Positions 22,141 through 34,086 of a stretch of DNA of 64,000 nt are shown here, piece by piece. The notes beneath the pieces were generated by a model, which searched no databases, was not told where the DNA came from, and saw only the letters and a list, made by a program, of their open reading frames with translations. Each line of letters begins with the position of its first letter. Within the stretch, counting starts at the first letter, position 1. Source of the DNA: Sclerotinia nivalis. Taxonomy: Eukaryota > Ascomycota > Leotiomycetes > Helotiales > Sclerotiniaceae. The stretch lies in the NCBI GenBank assembly GCA_029531795.1, contig JAPEIS010000003.1, positions 2,542,001 to 2,606,000 of the forward strand. The letters run 5' to 3'. A program made the position numbers and the translations under genes.

Positions 22141-24590
22141 ATGCCACCGAAAGCAAATCAATTGAAGAAGGAGCGACTTACCCTGGCTCAATTATGCTCA
22201 TACGACGATATATTAACAGATGCGCTTGTTGACCAAGTAAGCCTTCTCATATGGTTTTCCAATTTATAACTTCTCCTAATAATAGCCGACAGGTTTACTA
22301 TTGGACCAATATTCGCAAAAATCGCATCGCATACCATTCATCTCGTGGGGTTAGAGAGGAAGATGTGACCAAAATACTTCAAAATTCGGTGATCATCGAG
22401 AAGAACACCATAAAAGCAGAGGCGCAACTTTTAGCACTTCCAGGTCTTAATAAATTCCAGCAAAGTCTCAAGTCAGAAAAAGAAAAGGAGGATTTTAGAC
22501 GCCATTTAAAGAAGTACATCAATATTTATCTCCCAGATTGTCCATTTGAAGTTTCGAGCACGAATCGGTATACCGTTGTTACACATGAAGCGGCAATTGT
22601 TGCACGGAGGGAGATTAGGAAAGGAGAAGTGGTCAAATATCTTTGCGGCATTCAAGTTGTCATGACACCTGAGGAGGAGGCACATATTAATCATAGTCGC
22701 AGGGATTTTAGCATTGTCATGTCAAGTCGCAACAAAGCCGCATCACTATTCTTAGGACCAGCTCGATTCGCAAATCACGACTGTGGCGCAAATGCTCGTT
22801 TAATGACGACTGGAAGTGCCGGAATGGAAATTATCGCAGTAAGGGACATTGAAATTGGGGAGGAAATTACGGTCACATACGGAGACAGCTATTTTGGCGA
22901 GGATAATTGCGAATGCCTATGCAAGACTTGTGAAGACAATCGCGAAAACGGATGGGCCCAGGACACTGATGATAGCAATGAGACAATTCCCAAATTATCG
23001 ATTGAACATGAACCAACACCCCTCGACACACCCGGTTATAGCCTTCGACGCAGACGACGACTCCCTTCTTCAGTATCTGAATCACGATCCGAGTCGATGA
23101 CACCTGATGTCAATTTACGACCACAAGTAAGAAAATTGCCTCCGAGGTCGGGTAGATCAGCTTCTTCGGCTCATAATGGACGTTCCTCTGCTATGGATAC
23201 ACCTTCATTAGAATCAACTCTGCCCGAGCCTAAGGTAGACGAAGCTAATGATGACAACCCACCACCAAAATCATTAAAGCGAGTGTCTAGCGGAGATGAT
23301 TCTTTAGCGGCCACCCCGAAAAGACGGCGGGCATCTCAAAGGATTGAACGTTCGCCATTGGGGCTTCTACGTGGGGTGAGCGAATGTGAGGTGCCTAGTT
23401 CCCCGGATTCAGATATATTCCAACAAAGCCTTTTAGTTGAATGGGAAGAGCCAGTGACACCGGGAGTACCAGAGCCAACGATTGATCGCGGAAGGTCTCG
23501 ACCATTAAGGTCAAGCACACTTAAGCGAAAGAGAGACTCTGAGGAACCAACAGCTTCACCATCGGAAACGATGAAACGATTGAAGAATCAACTGATTGTA
23601 AAGGTGGAAGAATTTACTCCTACCTCGTTCTACGGAGGTATCAGCAATACCGCGTTGCCAAGTTCTGCTTCCGAATCTAGAAGAGCTAGTTTTACATCCT
23701 CACCTTCGGGCGAGGGAATAGGAGAAACTGATGCAACATCAGTTGACGAAGATACGATTGTGGTGCGTGATGAGAAACCTGCTTCCGTTGGCCCTAAATC
23801 TAAACGACAAGGTTATGTCAAGCGAGGAAATCATGGAGGTCGAAGAAGAGGACCATTATGGGAAAGGGAAAAGTTGGAGAAGGCCAAACAATCAAATGAG
23901 GTGCCTTTGGTGATGCAAAAGGCAGCTAGTGCGCCGCGGGAAGCTGTTCTTGTCAGCCCAAATACCAGCAGACAGCATCCAGCATTACAGGATGATGCAG
24001 ACTCATCTGCGCTTTCCGACCTTGGCTCCGACATGGAGATCGATGACTCAACCATGACAATTTCGAAGAAACTACCGCAACCTAAGATTCGACGTCGTCG
24101 AAGAGGGGTAGTCCCACCCCCAACTACAGACTTGGATCATGCGCCAAATGTACGAATTCCTGGCGACTATGTACTTACACATGCACTTCTTGCTGAACCA
24201 GCTTCAGCATGGATTAACTGCAAAATATGTGAAGAACCTTTCGTTCAAAAAGATGCTTACTTTACGAGATCATCTTGTCCGAGATGTGAGAGACATAGTA
24301 AGTTATATGGATACATGTGGCCTAAAACAGATAAAGAGGGGAAACATGATGAGGAGGAAAGAGTTCTGGATCATAGGACCGTTCATCGTTTTATTAAATC
24401 TTCAGAAGAGAAAGATATTAGGAGGAAGATTGGACGTGGAAGTACTGGAAGTCGTGAGGTCACAAAAGAGGCTAGTGCGACTCCGGTGGTATCTGCTAAA
24501 GGTGACGGGGATAAGAAATCTAAGGGAGGTTTATTGAAAGTCTATGGGAGACGAAGTGAAAGAACAAAGAGGAATAGATTCACATTGTAA
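22141..24590 (+). CDS. SET9: Histone H4-K20 methyltransferase SET9 (Suv4-20 type)
   Basis: Exons 22141-22236 and 22293-24590 (intron 56 bases ending CCGACAG), 797 residues. The enzyme methylates lysine 20 of histone H4 and supports the DNA-damage checkpoint and heterochromatin. The N-terminus has the family's YYWTNIRKNR segment. The SET domain spans roughly residues 100-225: ARREIRKGEVVKYLCG, RFANHDCGANARL (the NHxC motif), then GEEITVTYGDSYFG and the post-SET cysteines CECLCKTC. The long tail is Ser/Arg-rich and disordered, with several basic clusters. A second Cys cluster near residue 695 (CKICEEPFV..CPRCERH) looks like a zinc-binding module. Length is usual for filamentous fungi. Confidence 0.95.
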
Positions 24591-25417
24591 AATATTTGGG
24601 TGAGGTGAGAAGGATAGAAAGAAAAGGGTTACATTACGATATGATAGATGATGATGGTTGGGAATAGGGATGAGGTCTTCGCTCTTGTATTTGATATTGT
24701 TATTGATATTATACATTCGTGGTAGGGTGTATGAATATAACTACTACGAATGGTGGTTTGGTTTGGTTTGGTGTTCGGAAATCGGGAATAGGTTTTAAGC
24801 GATTACTTTTGGAATGGAATGGAACGATACATGGAATAGTACTAGTATTAGTACATGAGAAATGGGTGGGTGTATTATAGAGAGTGGGTGGAGGCGAGAA
24901 TGGGGAGCCGGCTTGATTAGGCCGAGAGGAATAAAAAAAAAGTGTATTATAGAGAGGAGAGAAGAGATTCGTGATTTGTGATATTACTCTAACGTCTTTA
25001 TATTATGTTGCATTGTATTACATTGTATTGCGTAGGGTTGAATGGGTATATGGTTTTTATATACATGCTGTGTGTTGTATATTGTATGTTGATGCTGTAT
25101 GTTGTATGTTGAGTTGCGGAAATTAAGGTGGTCATTGGTTAGACTTACCATGTTTCTATCTTTTTTGTGCTCCAACATTTGCTCGTGTTTTTGACATTGT
25201 ATTTTTTTCTTTTGAAGGCTTTTGTGTTAAACTCACCAGCTCTAGTGAAGTGATGCTGATGGAAAATGAGTGGTGATAAATATCCATTTCACTCATCATC
25301 TCATCATCTTATAAGAAAATCATGGGTAAGTCTATACTAGCTGAACCATTGATTACTGTAAATGGCAAATATATATAATGGTCGAAATTCACAGGTTTGA
25401 CTTGGGAGTGTAAGCTG

Positions 25418-25460
25418 GAGGTATAATTTAGAGGTATAATTTAGAGGTATAATTTAGAGG
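25418..25460. repeat. 13-base tandem repeat, 3.3 copies
   Basis: Perfect units of GAGGTATAATTTA start at 25418, 25431 and 25444, followed by a partial GAGG. Confidence 0.9.
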
Positions 25461-27783
25461 ATCTCTGAGAGGGTACTTGGTCAAAAGTCTAACTTATAGG
25501 CTCTAAAAGGAGGAGCTGTATGAAGAAATCTTGTCCTAAATATCGGCAGTGTTCAGGAGTTTATAGATAGCTCTCATCGACTGCATATTAGACACCCGAT
25601 ATTAATAAATAAAGCAAAACATGATGTAAAGCTATACCCCTAGGATTTCTACCTGAGAGGGATTATTATTACTTGATAGAACTTTTAGATTTTATTCTTT
25701 TTACGACGTCTGTCCAGCTCAGTGATATCTTTCAAAAGGACAAGGAGTTGAGACTCCTACATCAAGTATGATGTGAATCATTAGCCAGCGTCTGAAAGAC
25801 GAGTTTTCGTTGCTAAATTTTCTGTAGGAGTTGATGTCTTGGTATAGCTATTTCGGATACAGTGTATCGTATCACATTGATCGAGATCACTGAAGTGCAG
25901 TTTATCGGACGTGATACGAATAAGAGAGGTAGCATCAAGAACGGTAATGTAGGATGAAGAGTTGATGTGTCTAGATGGGTTATATCGCATGTTTTATGCA
26001 ATTCTTCGATGTAAAGGATCAAGTTAGAATCAGCCTTTTTTTAAACTGTATCATATCTGGTACAACCATGCTACTGGCGGCGAATCTGAGGTATAAGTAA
26101 ACGATGAGGAATTGAAGTATATTCTGTATATGATGGTTCTGAAACCATATCAAGAATATTCCTACGAAGACTAGAATGGGGAAAGGATTTAATAATTACT
26201 CGAGCAGATGCTACAAATCGATATTTCGGTATGATGGTACCTTAAAATTACAGGAAGTCCTGAATAAAACCGATTTTTATATTATTTGAGTAGATGGACA
26301 GTCACTGTATGATAGTATATTCTATTAGTCGGTGGTTATTATAGAAGTTTGTGTTATTAGAGTCAAATTTGAAGGTCAATAGGATTTGCTAGGTGTAATA
26401 CTACTAAGCTGGAATATATCAAGTAGATATATAGTATTATTGAAAATAGAAATTATTGGAGTATAAACCCATTTTGGATAGGCTCTGAAGTTAAGCATTT
26501 CCGACTTCGAAATATTCTAGGTTAGTAGCCTCGGCAGACTTCCAGTATACTTCAATTCCATAGATATTGAATCTACATGCAGGCTCACACTCCTTTGGCG
26601 GTTCAAATCAAGCATACAGCCTTCTATATCGCGTATGGCGCTCTTGAGCTTCGATCCAACCTCGCGTGTATTGCAGAAAGAAGCTGCAATACCTGGCCTT
26701 GTATCGTCTTAAGCGAGCCGCGTGGATTCGATCAATATCTGACTTTGTGCGAGTACTTCTCCCAACTATATGGTGTTGGGAACTAACTTGGCAGGAAGGG
26801 AGCACGCTGCTCGTTCAGATTCAAATAGCATCGTGTCGCAAAGACTTCTGACCGCTTGAAACAAATACATAAATGATTATCCAGCAAACGCATGTAAATC
26901 TTCCAGAGCTATACATCTGCCAGACCAGAACAACAACCAGCCAAATGACTTCCGCCATGCCCTGGATAATACGTTCAGAGAGCTCTGTGTGCTCAATATA
27001 AAATACCACTAGGAGGGAGTTGAACCTGACTTATAAGATTACAATCTCATAGCTTTAATCTAGACGACGCAAGACATATATATTAATTATCAAAAAGTTA
27101 CCAGATTCTCTAATTATCTCATAAAGAAAGATAGTGCTACGCAGCCACCCAGAAAAAGATATACAGCAATATATATATATTCGACTCCAATATATCCGAT
27201 ACAATAATATTGATACAGCTAACATACTAAAATCTTACATTAAACCACAAATCATCAGCGGTCTATAGTCTTATATGCGCAGTGCTGAGGATATCAAGTT
27301 TCTTTGACCTGAGACCGTGCGAGCTGTGGCTACTAGGTAAATATTTATCCTCAAAAGTGCCATGTAAGAGCTGCTAATTATGGAGCGCTCTGAGCTAGAT
27401 ATGCTAGCTACCTCGTTCAACGATGCGGAAAACGAAATCAATCCTCCCCAAGAAAGCTATTCGAGTTTTATAATTACTTATTTACTACCCAGTAGTTACT
27501 CGAACACTCCCTCACCCACAGCAATAATTTCTTTCGTAATCTTAGAAATAGGAGTTGGAGCTGAGAAGCAAACCACAAACCACAAACCAAAAACCCAGAT
27601 ATCGAGGAAAGTCAATACAGAGAAAAATATAAAGAAAATAACAAGCATACTGTACTGCACTGTATTCAAGTAGCCTTGAACAATCCCCCAAGAACTACTT
27701 GTCTAATTATAAATATTACATAGACGCTAAGAATCAATCAATTTTGAGGATTTTTTCATTTAGAGATAGATAGTAAAGTGTAA

Positions 27784-27844
27784 GAGAGAGAGAGAGAGAG
27801 AGATATATATATATATATATATATACATACATATATACATACAC
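27784..27844. repeat. (GA)n(TA)n compound microsatellite
   Basis: A run of AG/GA dinucleotides passes directly into a TA run and then imperfect ATAC units. It is probably length-variable between strains. Confidence 0.9.
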
Positions 27845-28221
27845 TTAACAATATAAGATATAACAAGAAACCCATTAGCTAGCTAGCCAGGTAGTTAGCT
27901 AATGAAGTCCATACATTAACTAGTCATTGTATGATATGATATAGTATGGAATGATATATATAAACTTTTTAATAGTACATGGAATATCTTTGCTCCTATT
28001 TCCCATCTGTCCGCATCTTGTCTTCATCTTTGCCAATGGTATTCCTTTTGGTCTATTTTAGTAACTCCTTATCATATAATATCATATCCATTTGCTACCG
28101 TTACCATTAGAATCCCCATTTTGCTCCACATGTCATGACTTTTCCATCCAGACACTCGCCCATACCCGCATCAAATTTTCGCAGATAACTACAGATGCGT
28201 CCTGCGAAAAGTAATCCAGCT

Positions 28222-29274
28222 CAACCATTTGGAAAGTCCTTAAATCCCACTTTGACGAGGTCTCTTTCGTGAGCTGCCGGGTGTACCATGTGATGGATGC
28301 ATTTTCTCGTTCTTTTCCCTCTTGAGCTTTTCGTCCAGTACACGTGCTATTATCTATTAGTATTTATTCAAACACACACATTCATAAATGCCATCCGATA
28401 GATTTCCCCAATCTCCATTCATGACCAGGAAGCGGGGAAAACTAGAGGAAAAGGCGAGAGAAAGAAAATACTCACTCAAAACATCATAACCAAACTGTGG
28501 AAACTCCAAACACATCTCCCTAAACTCCGTCTCCGCCTCACTCCTCAAAGTATGACTCCTCGTAGCCCAGAAATTTGCCACCGGCGCCCTAATCGTCTGA
28601 TCATCCTTTTGCGTATGCGCATACACATATCTCGCATAGGCAATCTCTCCCTTGGCCGTACTATTAACGCAATGAATCTTGCTACTAGCCAAACTCTTCA
28701 AACTTGGAAGTTGTAACATTTCCGCCAACGTATAAACGCGCGCATGTTTAAGTAATTGATCACCCGTTTCGTCAACATCAGGCATAGAAGGATCTTGTTC
28801 CAAATCTCGCGATCCGGGGATTTTGCGTGGGAAATAATCGCCGGTGTAGAGGTACTCGAGGAAACAGCCTACGGCATCTAAATCCTCATCAATTAGATCA
28901 ATGCGCCGTTCACTAACATCATCACTGAATTTTCCACATGCTTCTTCGAACCATGGACTCTTGCACAAAAGTGCCTGATGCGCATGTAAAAGAGCTTGTT
29001 CATCACCCTGACCGACCAATAATCCAATAATTGGACTCTTCAAGTAATCGATGTAAGTAACTCGCACAGGGGTATCTTCCATAGCTGTTTCTTGGAGCTC
29101 GGGCCCAGAAGCTCCTTCATCTTCTTCGGGCATATTGGTGCCAGTTTCTGTGCCGGCTGACGCGTCGATTTCAATTACGACGGCACCGGGTGCATTCTCA
29201 CCCATTTCGATATCGCCTGGGTTCTCGCCAGAGTGATTACCAGAAGCGGCGGCGTAGTCCTGTGCAGAAGACAT
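28222..29274 (-). CDS. BTB/POZ domain protein
   Basis: Exons 29274-28476 and 28346-28222 (intron 129 bases, GTGAGT..AATAG) give 307 residues. The first 75 residues are acidic and low-complexity. The BTB/POZ fold follows: ALLHAHQALLCKSPWFEEACGKF, then DLIDEDLDAVGCFLEYLYTGDYFP, and later YTLAEMLQLPSLKSLASSKI, the usual helical extension. BTB domains mediate dimerisation and often recruit substrates to cullin-3 ligases; the partner here is unknown. The C-terminal exon is basic (LDEKLKREKNEK, then SRKRLVKVGF). Fungal BTB proteins of this layout are common and mostly uncharacterised. Confidence 0.85.
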
Positions 29275-30080
29275 TTTGGGTTTTGAGAATTAGGAGATGA
29301 GGATTAAATTGGATTGTGTATCTGAGGAAAACACGCCGCGTGTCGAAGTAATCGCGGGATTGAATTGAATTGATTGCAGTTACAATAAATACAAACTCAA
29401 TTGATTAAAGAACGACAAAGATAGATTTAATTCAATCCGTTATTCAATTAATCAAATTAATGAATGTGAGGGATGATAAGATACGATGAAAGAGAGATTG
29501 ACACAAGGCTTTGATAATTATCGAAGTAGATGTGTTTGGAGCTTTCGCGGTGGAAGAAGCTCCAACCTTATTTTTCAGGGAAGCTCTTCTTTCAGCCTCG
29601 CGATTAAGGTATTAGATATATTCAAGCTTCTAATTGGTCAATTAATACTTAGCTATCATTTAACATCAGTCTATAACCCAGAAGACAGCACCAGGGTATT
29701 GTTGGTGGCTTTTTGGATGAATGAAATGGGTCGATATATCAGAACGACATCAATCAAATGTAAATGCAATGAAGACCTTTTCCTGCAGTCAATAATCCTT
29801 CATTGTTAACTACAAGCTTCAACCTTTCCCATGCGCCGCCGATTTAAACGCTCAAAGCCATGCTGGTATCAATCCAAAATACCCATTAGGAGTAAAGAAA
29901 AAAGAAGACAAAGTACAAATATATGTAAGAGTAAGATGTACATGAATATGCTCGCTCCGAAATCCTTTCTTCCCAACCGATGCCAAAAAATGCTAGAAAA
30001 TACCCATTGATCTTCTTGCTCGTCTTCATCGTCGTCGACGGCTAAGAGATAGAAGACGCCATATTTCTGAAACCATTGAT
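29275..30080. other. Intergenic, nothing recognised
   Basis: Promoter side of the BTB gene and 3' side of the PAP2 gene. A 107-codon plus-strand frame at 29486 has no motifs and biased composition, so it is discounted. Confidence 0.4.
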
Positions 30081-31435
30081 CTAAGAACGACTAACCCTCT
30101 TCTTAAATCTATCTCCCGTCGTCGGGATAGGTTTCTCCAATCTCAAACACCAAAATAATAGATCCTCCACCGGTAATAAGACCAGGAAAATTCGATTACA
30201 CAAATATGCCGCAATAGCCACGAAAAACGCCACGAATGCATCAAGATAATAATGATTTGCCGTCGCCACAATCGTGATTAATATATAAAGCGGATACGAT
30301 ACTCCTAAGAAAATGTAAAACAGCGTCCAAAACTTATTCTTTCTGACTTCGCCAGTTTCTAAGCTTCGACGGAAGACTCCGGAATGGTAGATCATGGTGA
30401 CGCCGATGCAGAAAGAATATCCGAAATGCATCGAAGGCATGGCGGCGAGGGAATTGACGTAGTTTCCTTGCATCCAGACGGATTGAGCGTTGTTACGGCC
30501 GACGCTGTCGAGAAATCCATACTCAAGAGGAAGAAGACGTGGTGGCATGCATGGGTAGAGGATGAAGATGCAGAAGGCGAAAAGATTGGTGAGGGTCATT
30601 GTTCGACGGACTGTTGCGAAAGTGGTGTGGGATGGTGCTACGTAGTACCAAAAAGCGATGAATCTAAATTTCAGTCAGGGATATATTCTTCTCCGAAACG
30701 GATGTTAGTGATGTCGAAACTTACCCAACGGTACCGGGAATATGAATCAACGCATAAGAACGATTCAAGACCGTCAAAAGCGTCCCATGCCCATTCAAAA
30801 ACCACTTCTGCACATCCTGTTCTCTCACCGGCCACAAAAAGCTCATCCACGAGAATTCCTCAAATTCCAAAATTGCTAACCCATGATCCTGAGCCACATC
30901 CCAAATGCCCATTTCAGAAAACATTGCTTGCGAAAGGATCTTCGTACATCGATAGAACGCATATGTAATAATCCAATAGAACATTTCAATCAGAAAAGGG
31001 AATTTCTGTAATATCCTACTGTGATAATGATCCCTAAACCTTGAGGTATTCGGCGTTAAAAGATGCGTTCCGCAGCATCTCCTTTTCTTAGGAGGAAATT
31101 TCGATGTCGACATCGAATCCACATCTGAATCTCGTCCATTCCCAATCATATAATCCCTAGTTAATAAGTCATCGGATGAGCGTGCAGAATCAGGTTCCTC
31201 GTCCAGTAATCCATATGTATTTCGCCTTCTATCGAATATACTGTATCCATGTCTTCTCGTGAGTATCATAGAACCGAATAAGATACTAGCAACGATCTGT
31301 GAAAGGATCGTTAGTCATCAAACTTCATATTGTGGGTACAAGGGAACTTACAACTGGTTCTGCCCATCCTGGCAGTCTGAATTGTGGTTTACTATTCCAT
31401 TGCGGTTCGCCATCTGGAAGTGAGGTATTCGCCAT
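30081..31435 (-). CDS. PAP2-superfamily membrane enzyme (inositol-phosphotransferase-like)
   Basis: Exons 31435-31352, 31296-30725 and 30663-30081 (introns 55 and 61 bases) give 412 residues. At least five hydrophobic segments are visible. The acid-phosphatase signature is present: AAMPSMHFGYSFCIG (conserved Ser-x-His block) and ATANHYYLDAFVAFF (His-x3-Asp block). This arrangement is that of the AUR1-type PAP2 subfamily, which act on lipid phosphates or transfer inositol phosphate to ceramide. It is shorter and otherwise different from AUR1 itself, so it is probably a paralogous lipid phosphatase or transferase in the Golgi or ER. The N-terminal 120 residues are polar with acidic patches. Confidence 0.85.
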
Positions 31436-33849
31436 GATCGGATCGTATAAATCTCATCCACCCAATCCAACTCTAACACCAGACGTCAAACACGCCGAAA
31501 GCCCTCAACTGAAGGAATTCTTTCCTTATAAAGAATCCTAACTGGTATGTTGGTATTGTATTGTATTGTAATGATAAAAGACGGAACCAAAAACCAGTAT
31601 GTCCAGATCTTTCCTTTGTATCGAAAACTTGCCCGTAGTGTTTACCGCAGGGATGACGTATGCTTCTTTTGGTGTAGGAGATAAAGAGGAACCCCTTGGC
31701 AAGAACTAAGTTTGAAAACTTTAAAGGAAAATGATAAATGCGTATTGATAAATGCGTACTAAAATCATCAAATTAAAGTTATTGTAAAGTACAAATCAAT
31801 AAGAAGAATCGAAATCGTGGTATAAGTTAAGTAGTGAAATGAATGTATTCATTCGTGCTGTGCAGATAACCCGGAAGTTTATATCCAGGGGTGACGCGGC
31901 TATGTTGTGATGAAGAAGCAAGAAGCAAGAGCTCTCTTCAAAGATTATCTAAAAGTATAAGTGGAGGTCTTGAAGTGTCGAGGTTCGAAAAGGAGGAATA
32001 GGAATCACACAATAGAAAGACATAAAGGGATATGGAGATTTATTTATTCAAACACACTGGGCAAGTTTTCTGTGGAGTTGATTGATAGACAGACAATAAT
32101 GCAAATACCGGTAGGGCTACTCTATATGCATTTGATACCAAGTAACCACTAGTCAGGTACTTACTACAAATTCTCATGATAAAGACAAATGACATTAATG
32201 CTAGGATTGATTAGCCTTGATAGTTAGCTAGTCATGGCCCCAGGATATTTCTGTTCTTCTCTTCCCACTCTTTCTTTCACCTGCTCAGTCCTGAGTCCTC
32301 AGATTGATCTGATCACTGAAAGGCCAATCCCACGCATTCACAAACCAGCAGCTGTATGCAAATCGTATTTACCATATTTTCACTGCCAAGCTCAAATAAC
32401 CATACTTTACTTGGACCTTGTGCGTATTTGCCATAAATAGCTAGCCAAGAGAAGGCCAGTTCATTCACATGTTCACTTAAGTTACCAACTGCCAAGGTCA
32501 TTCACAGAAGTGGTGGTTAAGTAAGGTGGTGCAACCTGTGCTTTGCTTTTATGAATAAGAAGAGTTCAGTTTGAATTTATGGAGAAGAAAAAGCACCATC
32601 AATTAAGATTAAAGGAAGATGAAAAGCTTACGACAACTTCATGGACATGGAAATAATGCCATCTATTTTTGATCAAGTAGTCCAAAACACATCAATAGAG
32701 GATTCAAACTCGGATTCGGATTCGGATTTAGAATATATAAATAGTGTTGTAACAGAACATTTTTTCATTCATGGCATTCATTCTTCAAGATTAGGTACTC
32801 CTTTACCCACTTCATATTTACCCCTTCATCGGTCGTTAAACCCCGGCTTTTGTCTTCCCCATTCCTCAGTCCCTCATCTCCACTTACAAACCTCCAAGCT
32901 TCCAACTTGAAACACCAAGCTTCCCTCTTAACATTTTTTGATACTGAAAGTTGATGTATTCATATATTTTCTACTAGAAGTGCTTCATGCAGGTGCTGTA
33001 TGATAATCGCAACCTCAAAAAAGAAGCACACGACACTTTTCAAGCCCAATAAAAATGCCTACCCCGTCGTGCTTCACTGAACTTTGCCCGTGTGTACGGC
33101 CGAAAATTGCCAAGAAAATTGATTGTATGTATAAGGTGATGATCAGCAATGAACAACTCCACCTGAGTCCACTGTTTCTGCTAAGGAAAGTTTAGTCGCT
33201 TAATGTTTAACGAAATTTTGGAATGCTTGAGAGCGGAGACGAGAAGTTGTTTTTGGATTGTACGCTGTACCAATTGCAAATACTTAAGAAGTACGAGAAT
33301 TCTTGTGAATGGAGGGCTCGTAATATCGCTGTCGCGTGTTGTTTTATATCATCCTACAACCTATGTTGTGTATTATGGATTTGGAGAATACAGAATCTTG
33401 TCTAAAATAAGTATACAAATCTTATCGTATCAACTAACGGCCAATGCATACGCACAACAGATACCAAGATACCAAGACACCAAGTTTCTAGGCAAATGTC
33501 ACTGTATCTCATCTCGCTCGTATAACATCTGCATATCTAATTTATGCATCTGTTACAATTGATTACTTCTTTATCTGTTTCCTCATCTGTAAACGTTCGC
33601 AACAAGAAGGAATGATCAAGCCCAGTGTCGTCTCTGCCAGACAGGCATGTTCACAGGTGGTGTTTAAACCATGCGGGAAGACGTCACAAAAGGATGAAAA
33701 GTAAGCACAGGCTGTAAAGGTGGGCATGAGTCGGATAAATGGTCCGATATTTTTCGGTTCCGTTCCGAGTCAAGTAATGTTTGCTTGAGCCTCAAAAGAG
33801 AAGCTTTGGTCGCCATGATTGTGCGACGTGACCACAACACCTAGAAGTA
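31436..33849. other. Long intergenic stretch, no gene supported
   Basis: About 2.4 kb. An 89-codon frame at 32641 contains a (GATTCG)n-like run encoding Ser/Asp repeats and is probably spurious. Nothing else recognisable was seen. Confidence 0.4.
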
Positions 33850-34086
33850 TCTAGGAATAATTTGATTGATTGATTGATTAAATTAACGTCTACACTGAGT
33901 CTAAGACTATCTAAGACGGCTAGAAGCTTTGTTGGCTCCTAACAAATAACAACTGGTGAAATGCTGGCCGTATTAGGCTGTAGCTAGTACAATTTGGGGA
34001 GATTGAGATGGCCTCAATCTACTAATTTTGAATGGGGGAAGTGAAAACTAATCCTGGGGAACAAAGCCCGCTTCTAGGAATAATTT
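33850..34086 (-). mobile_element. Truncated non-LTR retroelement copy A with direct repeats
   Basis: The sequence tctaggaataattt occurs at 33850-33863 and again at 34073-34086, a perfect 14-base direct repeat around a 209-base insert. Read on the minus strand, the insert ends in a simple-repeat tail of about four TCAA units. The insert is homologous to the left part of the element at 60259-61112 (for example aacgtctacactgagtc against aacgtccacactgaatc, and both with gaaaactaat). Target-site duplications of this length, a common tailed 3' end and variable 5' truncation are hallmarks of LINE/SINE insertion. Differences between copies are often C/T or G/A, as RIP would cause. Confidence 0.7.

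Larger units (their letters stand above)
24591..28221. other. Long AT-rich gene desert with simple repeats
   Basis: 3.6 kb without a supported gene. It holds a 13-base tandem repeat (25418-25460), a dinucleotide microsatellite (27784-27826), a TGTATGTTG-rich patch (25060-25110) and a weak 5S-like segment (26481-26551). The AT bias and lack of long frames would fit RIP-eroded DNA, but no parent element is recognisable. Confidence 0.45.

Noticed and set aside
32641..32910. 89-codon frame with a Ser/Asp repeat
   Set aside because: The coding look comes from a simple repeat; no homology, splice partner or neighbour context supports it.
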